Source of the DNA: Herpomyces periplanetae
Lineage: Eukaryota > Ascomycota > Laboulbeniomycetes > Herpomycetales > Herpomycetaceae
DNA: 34,720 nucleotides
Direction of reading: 5' to 3'
Assembly (NCBI GenBank): GCA_009733715.1
Contig: WMKJ01000127.1
Coordinates: forward strand, 1-34,720
In this document: piece after piece, positions 11,641 to 23,264 of the stretch
Position numbering within the stretch: the first letter of the stretch is position 1
How the letters are laid out: each line of letters opens with the position of its first letter
The notes under the pieces: generated by a model
Database searches by the model: none
What the model was told of the DNA's origin: nothing
The model's input: the letters and a program-made list of their open reading frames with translations, nothing else
Program-made: the position numbers and the translations under genes

Positions 11641-12895
11641 AGTGATAGCGCTCAATATGAGCAATTAAAAGAAATACTTAATAAAAGTCCTACTGGCATA
11701 TGAAAAGGATGTATTTTTGTTAGTAGAGTGGGATACCACGATACTAGATTTTGGGCCGTAAAATTTGTATAACAAGGTACGTTAAAAGTATGACAACACC
11801 ATAAACTTATCGTCTAAGTTTAAAGGTAAGAAACATGTCATTCCCCAAAGTATAAGATAAAATGTATTGCTGTGAAAGTGTATAGAATTGTCGTTATTGC
11901 ATCGGGTTTGTTAAGTGTTAACCTTAACAGAAGATTTACTTGGATTCGACGAAACCTTTTCCCCTTAATAAGCAGAACGAATGGGTTTAAGATGCACAAG
12001 ATGTAAGAAGACAAGACAAAACCTGAACAATATAAAGAATGGCGTTTTAATGTAAATTTGACAGGAAAAAGATTGCATCATACATGAAGAGGTTGTACTC
12101 AGCAAGACTTAACGGTCCTTTCTGTGAAGGAGAAACCGAAACGAAGTTAAACGAAGTATTCTAGGGGAGAATTGGTAAATCTGGCAAAGCAGAGCTAAAC
12201 GATAAACACGAAGCTAAGAAAATCTTAGAGACTTATTGTCAAGTAAGTAAGATGTATTAACAGCCAAAATTAGACAAAGTTAATACAGAAAAGAGAAGCA
12301 TAAGAGAGAATATGGAATCATCTTGATTTCAGGATTAACTAGACGAACAATTAAGATAAATATATCAGTTTTATTCAGGACAATATAATAAGTGATCAAA
12401 CATTTCATTTCTTGTTATGATAATGGTAAAGCAGTCAGAAAAAATGTAGCTATATATGGCAGTGGAATTGAAAACTGATATTGAGATATTTCAAGTAAAA
12501 AGAGTAGAAAAGGACGTGAGTTTAAATAGCCATGTAGATATAATGGTATGCATATGTGTTGTGATTGTGAACGGCAACAAACTTGGAAAACTTTCCGACG
12601 ATCTATAATACCAGCTTCATTACCAAAATTCCTTGAAACTACAATCAACTAATTACTCTCTTAACTTCTAGATTCTGACCAAGAATTACACCACTGTAAA
12701 AAACTCGGTACAGAATACTCGAAAGTTAAGATAATAATAGCGACCTGTTGAATTCAAAAATTCCACACTTCTCGCACGCCATACGACGACTTAAAATAAG
12801 TTCAATGTTCCGTTCGAAAGACAGTGATCTTCTCACTTAAAAAAAGTACGATCAAGGTAAGTAAACCAAGAGTGTTGCATGATTGATGGGTGAAA
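11641..12895. other. Intergenic region VMA1 start / KDM5 stop
   Basis: About 1.25 kb between two minus-strand genes: VMA1 promoter plus KDM5 3' flank. I see no convincing exon. A 77-codon minus frame at 12415-12648 and a 18-residue minus frame at 12726-12782 (starting MACEKCG) were inspected and not accepted as genes. Confidence 0.5.
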
Positions 12896-15800
12896 TCAAG
12901 TAGTCGGGTCAAATCGAAGCTGGAGATGGCGAAGTTCAGGTATATCCAGAGTAAATGAATTACCTTCATCAATCATTTCACTGATGGTATGTTTGCTGAA
13001 CTTCTCATTGCTCTTCAAAAGTCGGTTAGCTCGACTTCTATATTCGTCAAGGGCTTTTTTTCTTTTTAAAATAGCATTAACCTCGGGAGATTCAAATGCT
13101 AAACGAGACATCCTCATCACCAGTTCCTCAAAACTTTTGACGCTACGAAGAGTTGTAGGTTCCTGATCATCATTATTGTCTCGTTTCGATTTACAGACCG
13201 TTATCGAATTAACTTGTTTGCGAGACTTTTCGCCTTTTCGACGATTAAACCGTTTTCGATGGGTAAACGCTGTAGCTTCATCGACAATTTCGTTACAATG
13301 TTCAACAAACATTCGAAGGTGATACAGATCATCCGTCAGTTTCCATTGAACATTGATTTTTTCCCCTTGAGATAATAAACAGCGCAAAACTTTCAAGGAA
13401 GGTTTTGACGTTTCATGACACACTTTTTTCAGATCATCATACCACTTTTCCGGTCGTGAGGCAGTTTCACGGATCCGTGCCAAAATTCCACCCAGTTCAT
13501 CATCCGTATAATGAAAAATTATTCTGTGCTTAGCGGAACTTGAAGGAAAGGCTGACTTAACAAATTCCGGAACTTTAGCAATTTCATCACAACAATCAAC
13601 CACGCCCGCATGAATAAGACAGAAAAGTTTGCCCGATTTGACACAATGCATTCTTGATAATGATGCAAATGCATTACAGTAGGAACATGTGAATTCTTGA
13701 TCCCCTAATGAGGAACTATCCATAATAAACTCCAAACTACAATTGATCGATAAATTACTTTCATCGAAGGGTATATTAGCACTCTTACCATCGTTATCAT
13801 CTTCATCATCATCGCCACCACTGACATTAGCAGCGTTTTGATTAAATTTGTCAGTTGAAAGCTTTTTATCCGTTGTATTGGTGTTGGCTCGAGTCAACTT
13901 TCCAGAACGATAATGATTGTGGATCTCATGATTCTCCTGAAGTCTTTTCAAAATATTATCGTTATCGACAAATTTGACCATACGCTTGGCCAGGTTCGCA
14001 ATTGCGTCTTGATGTCTCGCCTCAAAAGAGTTTCGAGCAGATGATTCCCGAATGCATAATCGATTAAAAGCCGACGCTAGCCAACGGGCAGTTTTAATTG
14101 AAATATCCTGTGTAGCAGCCGTTAATAATAATTCATCGTGCGAAAAACACGGTGGTCGACGATACTCTCGTAATCGTTGAAAGCCTAAATCTCCATACGG
14201 TTCCCAATCAGATGGCGCAAAATTAACAGCTTCATTCACGTTAAACCCATGATTAAATCCTGCATGATACGCTAAGGGAAATGTTATAATAAATTGGCCG
14301 GCTCGTTGATCCGCAGCGTAAACTTCAACACCCAGCTTCTTTAACTTATCGGGAGCAAATAAAGTAACTAATTGATAAAGTAAATCAGGCTGCTTTTTCA
14401 TTAAATCTGGAACTAATTCATAGGCGGCTTTTTCAAATTTGTCAAACGATTTAGCCGGTACCGCATACCACGTTTTCGTATCGCCAAAATGTTGATAATT
14501 AATGGAATATGTGTTATGGTCCTCTGCATGCCAACAAAAACATGAAAAACACATACCCACGTAAACCCATGGAACCGTCATCCCGGATACATCAGATTTT
14601 ATATACCTAAACAGTGAATCCTTGTCGAGCGGTAAATTATTCAAATTCCACGGATCCCGGGAATACTTATCCAAGGGAAACTTTTCAAACGTGGGAAATC
14701 CGCTACCATGAATTCCTGAGTGTATATCTGCTCCGTATTCAACTTCCACTGCCTCAGATAAACTTTCAGCTAACCTCCAAAATTCGTATTCAACATCATC
14801 TTCAGTGATATCATCTAATGATTTAGCCGAGAGATTAAAAGGTTTAGTATATCCCGCACGTTGAGCCGTGGAATCAGCTGCATCGATAGTATTAACTCTG
14901 CAGTTGCTGCTATTTTGATTATTTATTCTTGATTGAAAGTGCTTCTGTTTAAAAATTTTTGCCTTCTCCTGAAACTGTCCAAGTGAGTATGTGTGACTAC
15001 TTTCTTGAAATCCAAATTCCCCAGTCCCCACTAAACAACGAGGACAGCACCAATCAGTGTTGGAATCTAACCGACATCGCTCTTTGATACACGTTAAATG
15101 GTAAAAGCAGTCACATTCGTCACACTCACGAAGTGGTTTATTCGATTCCCCGCAAACTTCACAAACTTCCCGAATTCCAGAGCTTGTAGAATTTCGAGAT
15201 GCATTACTGGTTATACTTTTACCCAATCTTCGACGTAAACTCTCTTCATCTCCTCCATTTGTCTCGCAAAAGTACTTTGTGCGTTTAGCCCGAATCATAG
15301 ATATGTTATCACCATCTAACGAATTGCTAACATTCCGCTTCTTGACTGATACACTACCACCGCTATTACGTGGGTCAATTGAGTCTCTAGACTCCAATTT
15401 GACTTTTGAGCATGTTTCCGATTCATAGTCTCGGGTGAAATGTGATTCAGTTTTTTTGGTATTTATTGCCGATATAGAAGGCTGTACTGAGGAACCGGAC
15501 TCTAGGGCAATGTGAGAAGACAATTCACAAGTAGGTAATATATCTGAAGAATCAGGAGAAGAAGTTTTAGCATAGTGAGATGTTTGAATGGGAGGCGAAA
15601 CAGAATCTGTGGCCGGAGTATTAGTTGGGGATGAAGTTACGGATGCATTCGACGCAAAACTATTATCAATATCATGGGTAGAATTGACGGTGAAAGAATT
15701 TCTCGCGATAAACTCTTCAAAGGGTTGAAGCCATTTAAGATAAGCGCTTCGTAGGCTGGTAGACAAAGATGACATAATCTTTCCGCTGTAACCCAACTCC

Positions 15801-17061
15801 CGACCGACTTCAGCCCAACGTTTACTCTTGCAAACGGCATCATAACCACCTTTCTCCTCGACGAGTTTCTTCAAGCGAAACAAGTCGACGGGACGTTTAT
15901 CAATGCATGGGAAATGAGTAAATCCGGAAGTTCCTTGTTGTTTGTGGAACTTGGAGAGTGCACGAACGTAGCATATATTCTCACGATTAGCACCTTCAAT
16001 TTCGTGGAGGAGCTGACATCGGGTACGAAAGTGGAACTTCTAAACAACTCGAGGCGTTAAGTTAGACGTTTCTATGAAAAGTGAACAGCGATATTAAGTA
16101 AAATGCACCCGACAAATGCAGCAAGAGGGTAAAAGCGGCAAATTGAAACTTTTGGCCGCCTTTCCGAGAAAAAATATCCGAATAAACTAGGGTCAATAAT
16201 TCAAATTACCTGGGTATCGATTGCGAAAGGTGGATTCCAAGTTTCGGGAGGAACAATTTTGAGGATTCCATACTTTTCACCGAGTTCACGCAAACTCAGG
16301 ATATAGTCGAACGGTTTTTCGAACTCTTTTGAGTTGGGATAAAGTGTAGGACAAGATTCCAAGTTAAAGAGACGGTTTTTTTTAACAGGCTCTTTTGGAG
16401 CACGGTTATCGGGCGAGAGATTTGTAGATGGCTGCCGCCGCTGAACAGTGTTTAAATCTAAGGGATGATTGAAATGTAAGGTAGAAGGAGAGGGAGAAAT
16501 GCTTCGGGTAGAAGGGGAATCTTTCACAAGATTACACGGGGTGGATCGATTTCTAGCGTAACGTCGATAAGTAGTTACACGTGGTTCGAATTCACTTGAT
16601 TCTGAGAGTTTTGGGGGAACTGGTAGTTCAACAATATGTCGATTTAAGGGCTGATTGATGGAAGAATCAAGGTGACAGTTCTGAGATGGGTTGGAGGTAG
16701 GAGGAGGATGAAGATCCGGAGGAATGGAGATTTTGAGGTTAGAAGAGTGAACGGGGGTAGAATTTTGAAGATCTGAGTAATTGTTAGGGATTTTTCTGCG
16801 CCTTTTTGGTTTAGAGTCAGGTTGAAGGAGAACGGTAGTCTCAAGAGTAGGAACTAGTTTTAGTAAGGTAGGTGTGTTCTCGATGACGTTGCGGGCAAGT
16901 TTTGAAGTAAAGGAAGTGGTTGAAAGAGATGGGGGACTGGATGAATCGGAATGGGGAGGTAGACAAGGCGGAGGAGGAGCATCTTTAACGAGAATACAAT
17001 GTTCAGCAGTCTCACCAGTGGCACCAGAGCCTACAAGTTGAACGACAGAAAGAGACTTCAT
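12896..17061 (-). CDS. KDM5/Lid2-type JmjC histone H3K4 demethylase
   Basis: Two exons, 16210-17061 and 12896-16039, with a 170-base intron (donor GTAATT, acceptor TTTAG), giving 1331 residues. Domain order: a disordered Pro/Ser-rich N-terminus with a basic patch KPKRRRKIP; JmjN at about 237-279 (LYPNSKEFEKPFDYILSL); ARID at about 285-395, split by the intron at its start; PHD finger at 577-619; JmjC at about 716-895; an acidic run near 1027; and a C5HC2 zinc finger at 1069-1100. Fe(II) ligands are H788 and E790 (WHAEDH) and H876 (YHAGFNHG), and K806 in KTWYAVP fits the 2-oxoglutarate contact, so the enzyme looks active. Known activity of the family: removal of methyl groups from H3K4me3/2 in chromatin. 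Oddities: JmjN usually lies near residue 20 in this family, and no PHD finger follows the C5HC2 finger. Confidence 0.93.
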
Positions 17062-17550
17062 GCGGATGTGGGCGATAGCGAAAGAAGTTGGAGATAATGA
17101 CGAAGAAAACGTAGATTTGGAAAGGGAAGAGGGACAGGAAGATGGAAGTGATAGGTAGATGGATGAAGTATAGAGAAATTTAGGTAGGAGAAGGGAAAAG
17201 AATGTAAGGAATATAGACGGGATAAAATATTTACAAAGGAGGAAAAATAGCGGGGATAAAGGAAATCAGGCAATGTAGGATGTAGTTGGAAGTAAGGTTA
17301 GGGAGAGAAGAGAATAATGGTAAAGCGGAGGAATTAGAGAAAGATTTATGGGGTAAGTGAATGGAGGAGCAAGGGGCGAAAAGTGTCAAGATATTTTAGT
17401 AGGCGAAGAGATTTGAAACAAGATTAAAAGGAAGGAAAATCGAAGGTAAACTGATGAGCGCTGACAAATTCGGTGCAGGTGATGAGTAGAGGGGCGAAGT
17501 TTGAGGTGAGTGGACGGGAAGAATGGGGTGAGTTTCGGATGGTGTAGGCA

Positions 17551-17630
17551 TACGATACGATACGAAATGATACGGTATGGTGTGGAGTGGAGTGGAGAGG
17601 GATGGTATGGTATAGTATAGTATGATATTT
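17551..17630. repeat. Degenerate pentanucleotide array, about 16 units
   Basis: Exact 5-base periodicity over 80 bases: units TACGA, TACGG, TATGG, TGTGG, AGTGG, GATGG, TATAG, TATGA. Consensus is roughly TAYGG/TAYGA, drifting gradually from one end to the other. The period is not a multiple of three, which argues against coding use. Confidence 0.75.
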
Positions 17631-18574
17631 GAGATAAAGTGATTGAAGAAGAGGAATGGTGAGTTTATGGGGGAGGGAAGATTTAACGAGGGAGACAGGG
17701 TAGATAAAGGGAAAAAAGAGAAGGAATAAGATAGGGAGGGGGAAAGGGAGATAGAGGGGAGTAGGAGAAATTTTTCAAAAATGGTGTATATGGGAGGTGA
17801 GAATAAAGTAAGACGAGCCAGAAAGATTAGAGGGGGAAGGGGAAATAAAAGAATATGGAAATTGACAGATGTAGAGTAATAATAGTAATTTGAATGAGCT
17901 GAATAGAGAACGGATGAAGACAAAATGTTAGAGTAAGGAAGGGAGTTGAAGAGATTTGGAAAAGAAGAGAGGGGAATGGAGGTTAGAGAAGATAGAAATT
18001 TACAGAGTATAGGGTTTAGTTTAAGAGAGAGAAGGACAATTGGAATGGAAAGATTTTTGCAAGTTTGAAAACGAGTATAGGTGAAAGAGAAAAGAAAAAG
18101 ATAAAGAAGTCAAAGAAAGACTTTGAGCAAAACGAAAATACAAGGGAAAAAGCGAGGTGGAAGTAGAAGGTGCCTCCCACATCCGACGTAGACCGACTAG
18201 GAATCAAGGACGAAAGAGGTAATGGGCATTCAAAGAGGGAAACGACGAACGCGAAATCAGAAAACTTGGGGAAAATTTGACGGGAAAACCGGCAGGAGGA
18301 AATCACGAGACCTGTGGAACTAGACGGAATGAGGGAGTTCCTGCCAAAACCGAGCGTGCAGCTTGTGAGTTGGATGGACTTGACCAAACTAGGAAACTGC
18401 GGCGTGGAAGCCAGAAGAAGGTACGCCGAAAAGGGAAGGGGAGACCGCCCAGCGTTGCATTTTGGCGAGGAGTGGTGAGGTGTATGAGATGTATAGCGGG
18501 GGTGAGGGAAAAGATGAGATGGAGGGTTTGGTAGGGAAAAGATGGATGGGCTTATGCTGAATGGATCAATGTGC

Positions 18575-18609
18575 TGATGATGGTGATGGTGCTCGTGCTC
18601 GTGTTGATG
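18575..18609. repeat. GATGGT/GCTCGT trinucleotide-like repeat
   Basis: Short tract of GATGAT, GGTGAT and GCTCGT units. Read on the minus strand it encodes His/Glu runs (HEHEHHHHHQH) at the beginning of the frame that starts at 18627. It lies at the point where the strand bias of the region reverses. Confidence 0.6.
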
Positions 18610-19304
18610 CGGTACGGGTGTTCGCATAGATCTCTATCCATTGGAACTAATATTCATATCATACTTTCAATGTTTCATGTCTTGTCTTAATTTTGCTATT
18701 GATAAATGGAAATTTATTTTCAATCGCGCTTCTTCATGCTTCCACATGTTGCGTCATATAATCATCTATCCTTCCTTTACTTCTACATTAACCTCAATCT
18801 CAATTCCAATCCCAATCCTAACACTAACAAACGCTATTTCTAGTATGTCGAGTGCCCAAACTGTCATATACTTCCCCTCCAATGCATATTTGATCATTTA
18901 AGGATATTCCCTGTTCTATCTCCCCAATTCACCATAATCGTTTAATCGCAACATTAACCTCTCATAATAATAATTCTTCAGTCCAATCACCCTGCCATTT
19001 TTGGTTTGTACATTTGCACACACGCTTACTCGCATCCATATTCGCTTTAACGCATTTTTCATCAAGTTTCTTCCTATCCTATTCACATACTAACTGGCTC
19101 ACTCACCTTCCATGTGTTGAAACGATGGTTTGAGTGGTTTTTTACCCCCATAACGTATATAATAAACCAGCTATTCCCTTATTATCCGGCAGCAAACGCA
19201 GAGTACTATTCCACACTCGCGGATCGCCATAAATCCAATAGCATAATCGTATTTACAAGTAATATCATTCTGGTTAAAGTAGTCAACCTGTTATTCTGCC
19301 TTTA

Positions 19305-19336
19305 ATCCATCCATCCATCCATCCATCCATCCATCC
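19305..19336. repeat. (ATCC)8 tetranucleotide microsatellite
   Basis: Eight uninterrupted ATCC units, followed by related ATTC and TTTC units to about 19375. Confidence 0.9.
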
Positions 19337-20094
19337 ACCAATTCATTCATTCTTTCATCATTTCTTTCTTTCATTTGCTTTTCACTGAGATTCGACCTAA
19401 CCACTTTAATCGCTGTATCTATCAGCGCCAATGGTAATCTACATTTAGTTTGCATTTAGCTAATGCTAATTTTTCTTCCCCTTCTTTATACTTGACCAAT
19501 CGTTGCTTTTTTCTCCCACGCTAATATTTCGTACCATTTACCGCTATTTTAGTAAACACGAATAAAGCCTTCTTACTATGATGTTATGGCGTATCTGATA
19601 ACGTTAAATCTTGATAAACCTCCCTCGAACGTTTTATCCTATGTTTTGTTGTTGAACCCTGCCTAGCTAAATCTTCTAACTAATCACCCTAAAGTTGATC
19701 CGTCTTATCCTCGTAAAGCTAAGTTATGCTGATTATTCAACACCCTGACATTATAAATTCTCCCTATCATTCTATCAAATTCATTTATTTTCCTTTTGCT
19801 GTCACATCCTAACTTATGAGTACAACTTAATATACCACAGCATCTACTTCATCTTTTCCTTCCAGTTTTTATTTACAAGCCGCCCTACTCTTATTTCACA
19901 TTTCCTCAAACCTTTCCCGTCCTCCATCCTCTCTCACTCTTAATCTCTTTTTTTACCCAAGCCTTTCCTATCCGCCTCCTTTTACTTAACCCTGTCCACC
20001 ACTATTCCTTCATTTCCCCTCCATCCGCAAGCTATTCTCTTCCCATCCCCCCCTGCTCCGGAAAATCTCCCCACTTCTCGGCCTTCTCATCCTT

Positions 20095-20163
20095 GTCACG
20101 TGCATCATTACTAATCACCACTTTTCCTCGTTTCGCTTAAATTGGATCATCGCGAAATTTTGG
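20095..20163. promoter_or_regulatory. Promoter-like motif cluster without an assigned gene
   Basis: GTCACGTG at 20095-20102 and ATCGCGAAATTTTGG at 20149-20163, preceded by a C-rich tract at about 20020-20090. The same 15 bases occur at 30014-30028, 13 bases from a CACGTGA, in the RMD5/STB6-like divergent promoter. The pairing suggests a real promoter, but the nearest recognised gene starts are at 17061 and 22509. Confidence 0.35.
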
Positions 20164-21291
20164 TGATGGATTTTTGGTAACTTGTTTTAATTATTTTGGT
20201 TTTTTAGGAGACAAAGTATGAAAATTATGTTTTTGTGCTGTCTCTAACGACTTACGTCCTTTCATATATATTGTCGATCGGTTAAATTCCTTGTTACTCT
20301 ATTTGTTCATTTGTCCATTTTTATACTTGTTGATTCATTTATTCACTTGCTAAAACCTATATTATATTTTCTTCATACATCTGACAAAGTTAACCTAACC
20401 CTTTCTTATCTCGTCCTTACTATTTTTTCCTTAAAATTTTCCTTTTAGTTTGTGTAAATTTAAACATCGTCATTATGCGTTGAAAAAATAATATACTTAT
20501 TTCAGGTTACTTATCTTGGTTCACTCACTCTAAATATGAAATTTCTACTTCAATTCCTTAGTGCTAAAATTTCTCACTATCCTTCGTACCATAACTTGAT
20601 CTCCTCCATAATTATCCATACTTAGCCCCGCTACATTTCTCTCCTAACTCCGGTTAAATAGTCGTACGACTCAGTTAACGCTCGAATGAATCGTTCCACT
20701 GCAACGCATTTCCCTAATCAAGTCTCTTCTTCCCTGCAAAAATTTTAACCATGCATTCCTTCGATATTTACCCGTTTTATTATTTAACCCCGAAAATATC
20801 CCCGATATGCTACGTTTGTCATGTATTTTTGCTGATACTAATCATGTGCTATCTTTCAATCGGTTTCCCAACGATATCAATTTTCTCAAATTTTTATAAT
20901 CGTGTAGGTTTCCCTTTCGAAACTCTTGGGTACCAGACTATGCTACATTAATGATTTTCATTCGTTAAGTAAACGTATCCACCAAAAGTAATTCACTTCA
21001 AACGCCACCACTCTATTAGCTGCTCACGCATACCCGTACAGCTTTATGTATTTCTCTCATCAAGTCCTCTTTGCTTGTCTGATTTAACTTTACTCGTTTA
21101 CTGTGTCAAAGTCATTTCAACAATTATACTATACTGTTACTACATCTGGGGCAACCGAATCAAACCAATGCAAGAGACACCCTCTCGACTTGTTATTGGG
21201 TCACCTAACTTCAGGGCGTCCAATTGTACATGGTACCGATTACTCGAAAATCCCACGAAAAGTTGTACCACATATATTAAATTTATTCGTT

Positions 21292-22509
21292 TCATCCCGC
21301 TCCTGTATTTCCGTCTCTCCTCGGCATACCCACAGAAAAGGAACAGGCATGTGTGAGTGTCCGTGGAAATGATGTCGTTAGGGTTACGGCACTATCATCC
21401 AGGGACTTTTGTGAACCGGATGACGTTGAATTAAATGATGATATACGATAATTTGAACTTGAGCTGGTCGATGAAATGGATTCACACACCGTTTTTTCGC
21501 AATCATTCGTACTAGAACCATACGTTATATCACTCATTGAACATGTACAAGTACCTGTGGACCCAGAATATCGTGATGAACTATACCCATTGTCATATTC
21601 GCATTCATCGCGGCCGTGGTTAACACAGAACAGCCTTAACTCGGCTAAAAATCCAAAAATACACTGCCAAAACAGTAAAAATATGATAAATAATGTTGTT
21701 CCATCCAAGAGGATGCTAGACGAAGCTGAACCGGGTGAAATGGGGGGTGCTGTTAACGCTATCCAAGCTCCGATATATGCCCACCAAATTGCAAACCAAG
21801 CTTCACGAATCATTAAAAAAAATCGATGGGATCTCCTTACCCAACGTTCGGTGATATGACTTTGAATATCATCCATGTGTGCTAAAGCATGCATGAACCA
21901 ATGTTGAAATGCTAATGCAATACTGGCCCGTTGTAATACAAGTGTTACGGAAGCGGGAACGAAAAACCCCATGGAAGAAGCTACCGGTGATACATTTTCC
22001 TCTATCATGTTTAACTCGCCTGGGCTCATTGTCCATCCTGCTTGACCACCTCTCATGTGAATCTCTGCACCAAGTAATCCCAACATTATCAAGAGTAGTA
22101 ACAGACTTATAAGCCGATGCAGAAAAAGTACTGTACTTGTCGATATAAAAATAAATGGTTCCGGTGAATGTTTGTATTGTGCATTAGTGAATCCTGATGC
22201 AGGTTGATCAACCAGGGGGGCACCTCTGCGCGAACAAATACACTTGTAAGGAAATTTGCCGCCAACCTTGCCAATGTTGGATTGATTTGTAGCTGTTTTA
22301 TCAATCTTGAAATTTGGCCCGCTACAAAGATAGCATGGATAATTTAATTGCCCATTTGCAGAAAGGCTTGTACACGTTACACTAGACTGATTCCTTGGAC
22401 TGTATAATGAAAGCGAATGGCAATCTCGTCCAACGCCGATATCCTCTTCTTCAGTTGATAGAGAAATCGTCGAATATTCACTGCTGCTATAATTCACGCG
22501 GGGTTTCAT
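21292..22509 (-). CDS. Membrane protein of unknown function, four predicted helices
   Basis: Single exon, 405 residues, ATG at 22507-22509. I do not recognise the family. The N-terminal 115 residues are Ser-rich and polar with two cysteine pairs (C59/C62 in YPCYLC, C90/C92 in YKCICS) that could bind metal. Hydrophobic segments follow at about 118-148, 177-199, 238-256 and 270-290. Between the second and third lies a conserved-looking polar stretch with HWFMHALAHMDD. The C-terminal 110 residues are Ser/Thr-rich and probably cytosolic and disordered, again with several cysteines. No signal peptide is seen, and an intron within the polar N-terminus cannot be excluded. The uninterrupted 1.2 kb frame and the helix pattern support a real gene. 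Confidence 0.72.
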   Translation of the reverse strand: MKPRVNYSSSEYSTISLSTEEEDIGVGRDCHSLSLYSPRNQSSVTCTSLSANGQLNYPCYLCSGPNFKIDKTATNQSNIGKVGGKFPYKCICSRRGAPLVDQPASGFTNAQYKHSPEPFIFISTSTVLFLHRLISLLLLLIMLGLLGAEIHMRGGQAGWTMSPGELNMIEENVSPVASSMGFFVPASVTLVLQRASIALAFQHWFMHALAHMDDIQSHITERWVRRSHRFFLMIREAWFAIWWAYIGAWIALTAPPISPGSASSSILLDGTTLFIIFLLFWQCIFGFLAELRLFCVNHGRDECEYDNGYSSSRYSGSTGTCTCSMSDITYGSSTNDCEKTVCESISSTSSSSNYRISSFNSTSSGSQKSLDDSAVTLTTSFPRTLTHACSFSVGMPRRDGNTGAG

Positions 22510-23264
22510 GCCTGATAATGGGATGAAGACGCTTAAAAATTCCCCTTGTGCAATTAATTAATCACCAATGAGCAAACTGTATACGTGCAGGGACGGTTTC
22601 CAGCTATATCCCAATAGCCGCCAGTCAACGATTATCGCATTTATATTGATTTAATAGCATAATATGGTATGTGAACATAATAATCACTTACGATTAAATT
22701 TCTCTTATCAAATCTTTCAGTGCAAACCATGCGTTCACTCTCCCTAGTTTATACAACCATGGTATATTGTTTGAGTGCAAATATACACCCTTAACGATAC
22801 ACTTGTATGGTAATTTTACCAACGAGTAAACTTTCATAAAACCTTAGCGATCAAATTATCAACGGAATATCAAGTTATTGATAATAATAATAACAGTTTA
22901 ACGTATAATAATGCTTAATTGAGTGAATGCAATCCCTGAGTTGTATCTTTATAACTTGTAAATCAATTAATATACTCTCAAGATAATATACCGTTAAAGC
23001 ACTCACGATATTAGCCTGTATAATTGACTCTGCGTGTTTTTATTTTGCTCAACTTTGCTATTTGGTACAGCTTGAGAAGAGTCCTGGCGTACTTGACTAA
23101 CTGATACCATGAGTTGAAACACCGTGTTCATGTGCACGGGCAGCGTCAGTACTTGCTGGTCGTCGCATAAATAAACCTAAATTAACCGGGAAAGTTCCAT
23201 ACGACTGCCATGATATCTTAAAGCTGGTTAGGATACATTGACCCGATTAAAACTTCTACATCCG
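22510..23264. other. Intergenic region upstream of membrane protein gene
   Basis: 755 bases, strongly AT-rich around 22640-23000, between two minus-strand genes. It would hold the membrane-protein promoter and the 3' end of the mitochondrial-protein gene. I see no exon or clear motif. Confidence 0.5.

Larger units (their letters stand above)
17062..18640 (-). promoter_or_regulatory. Long pyrimidine-rich leader/promoter region upstream of KDM5 gene
   Basis: The plus strand is almost entirely purine-biased here, so the strand that would be transcribed with the demethylase gene is CT-rich. CT-rich leaders are common upstream of fungal genes. Minus frames of 175 (17396-17923) and 203 codons (18016-18627) fall in this tract. 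Both are Ser/Pro/Phe/Leu-rich, as expected from any CT-rich DNA, and I do not accept them as genes. The frame of the KDM5 ATG stays open upstream to about 17264 but has no ATG. Confidence 0.4.
18641..21291. other. Gene-free, pyrimidine-rich (+ strand) region
   Basis: About 2.65 kb in which the plus strand is CT-rich, the opposite of 17062-18640. No frame longer than 93 codons and no recognisable protein. It lies 3' of the minus-strand membrane protein gene. It contains an (ATCC) array at 19305-19336 and, at 20095-20163, a promoter-like cluster of GTCACGTG plus CGCGAAATTT with no gene assigned to it. A non-coding transcript is possible but unproven. Confidence 0.5.

Noticed and set aside
12415-12648. 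77-codon minus frame with VCCRSQSQHICIPLYLHGY
   Set aside because: Cysteine spacing does not fit PHD or other zinc fingers, and it is isolated from both neighbouring genes.
12726-12782. Short minus frame MACEKCGIFEF, considered as a first exon of a zinc-binding protein or a PHD remnant of the demethylase
   Set aside because: Only 18 residues, the donor after it is weak (GTCGCT), and no matching zinc-ligand exon follows on that strand.
16577-16587. GGTTCGAATTC, resembling a tRNA B box
   Set aside because: It lies within the demethylase coding exon and no cloverleaf can be formed around it.
17396-18627. Two long minus-strand reading frames (175 and 203 codons), the second starting MRTPVPHQHEHE
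   Set aside because: Both lie in strongly CT-rich DNA, which is poor in stops on that strand; composition is Ser/Pro/Phe/Leu with no domain, and the pentamer array breaks codon periodicity.
20165-20280. Short ORF after the orphan promoter cluster with a possible 31-base intron
   Set aside because: The intron would be shorter than any other in the window and the product only about 16 residues.
20751-21372. Several 66-93 codon plus-strand frames
   Set aside because: No domain, overlapping frames of equal quality, and composition expected of CT-rich DNA; the last ones overlap the membrane protein gene.
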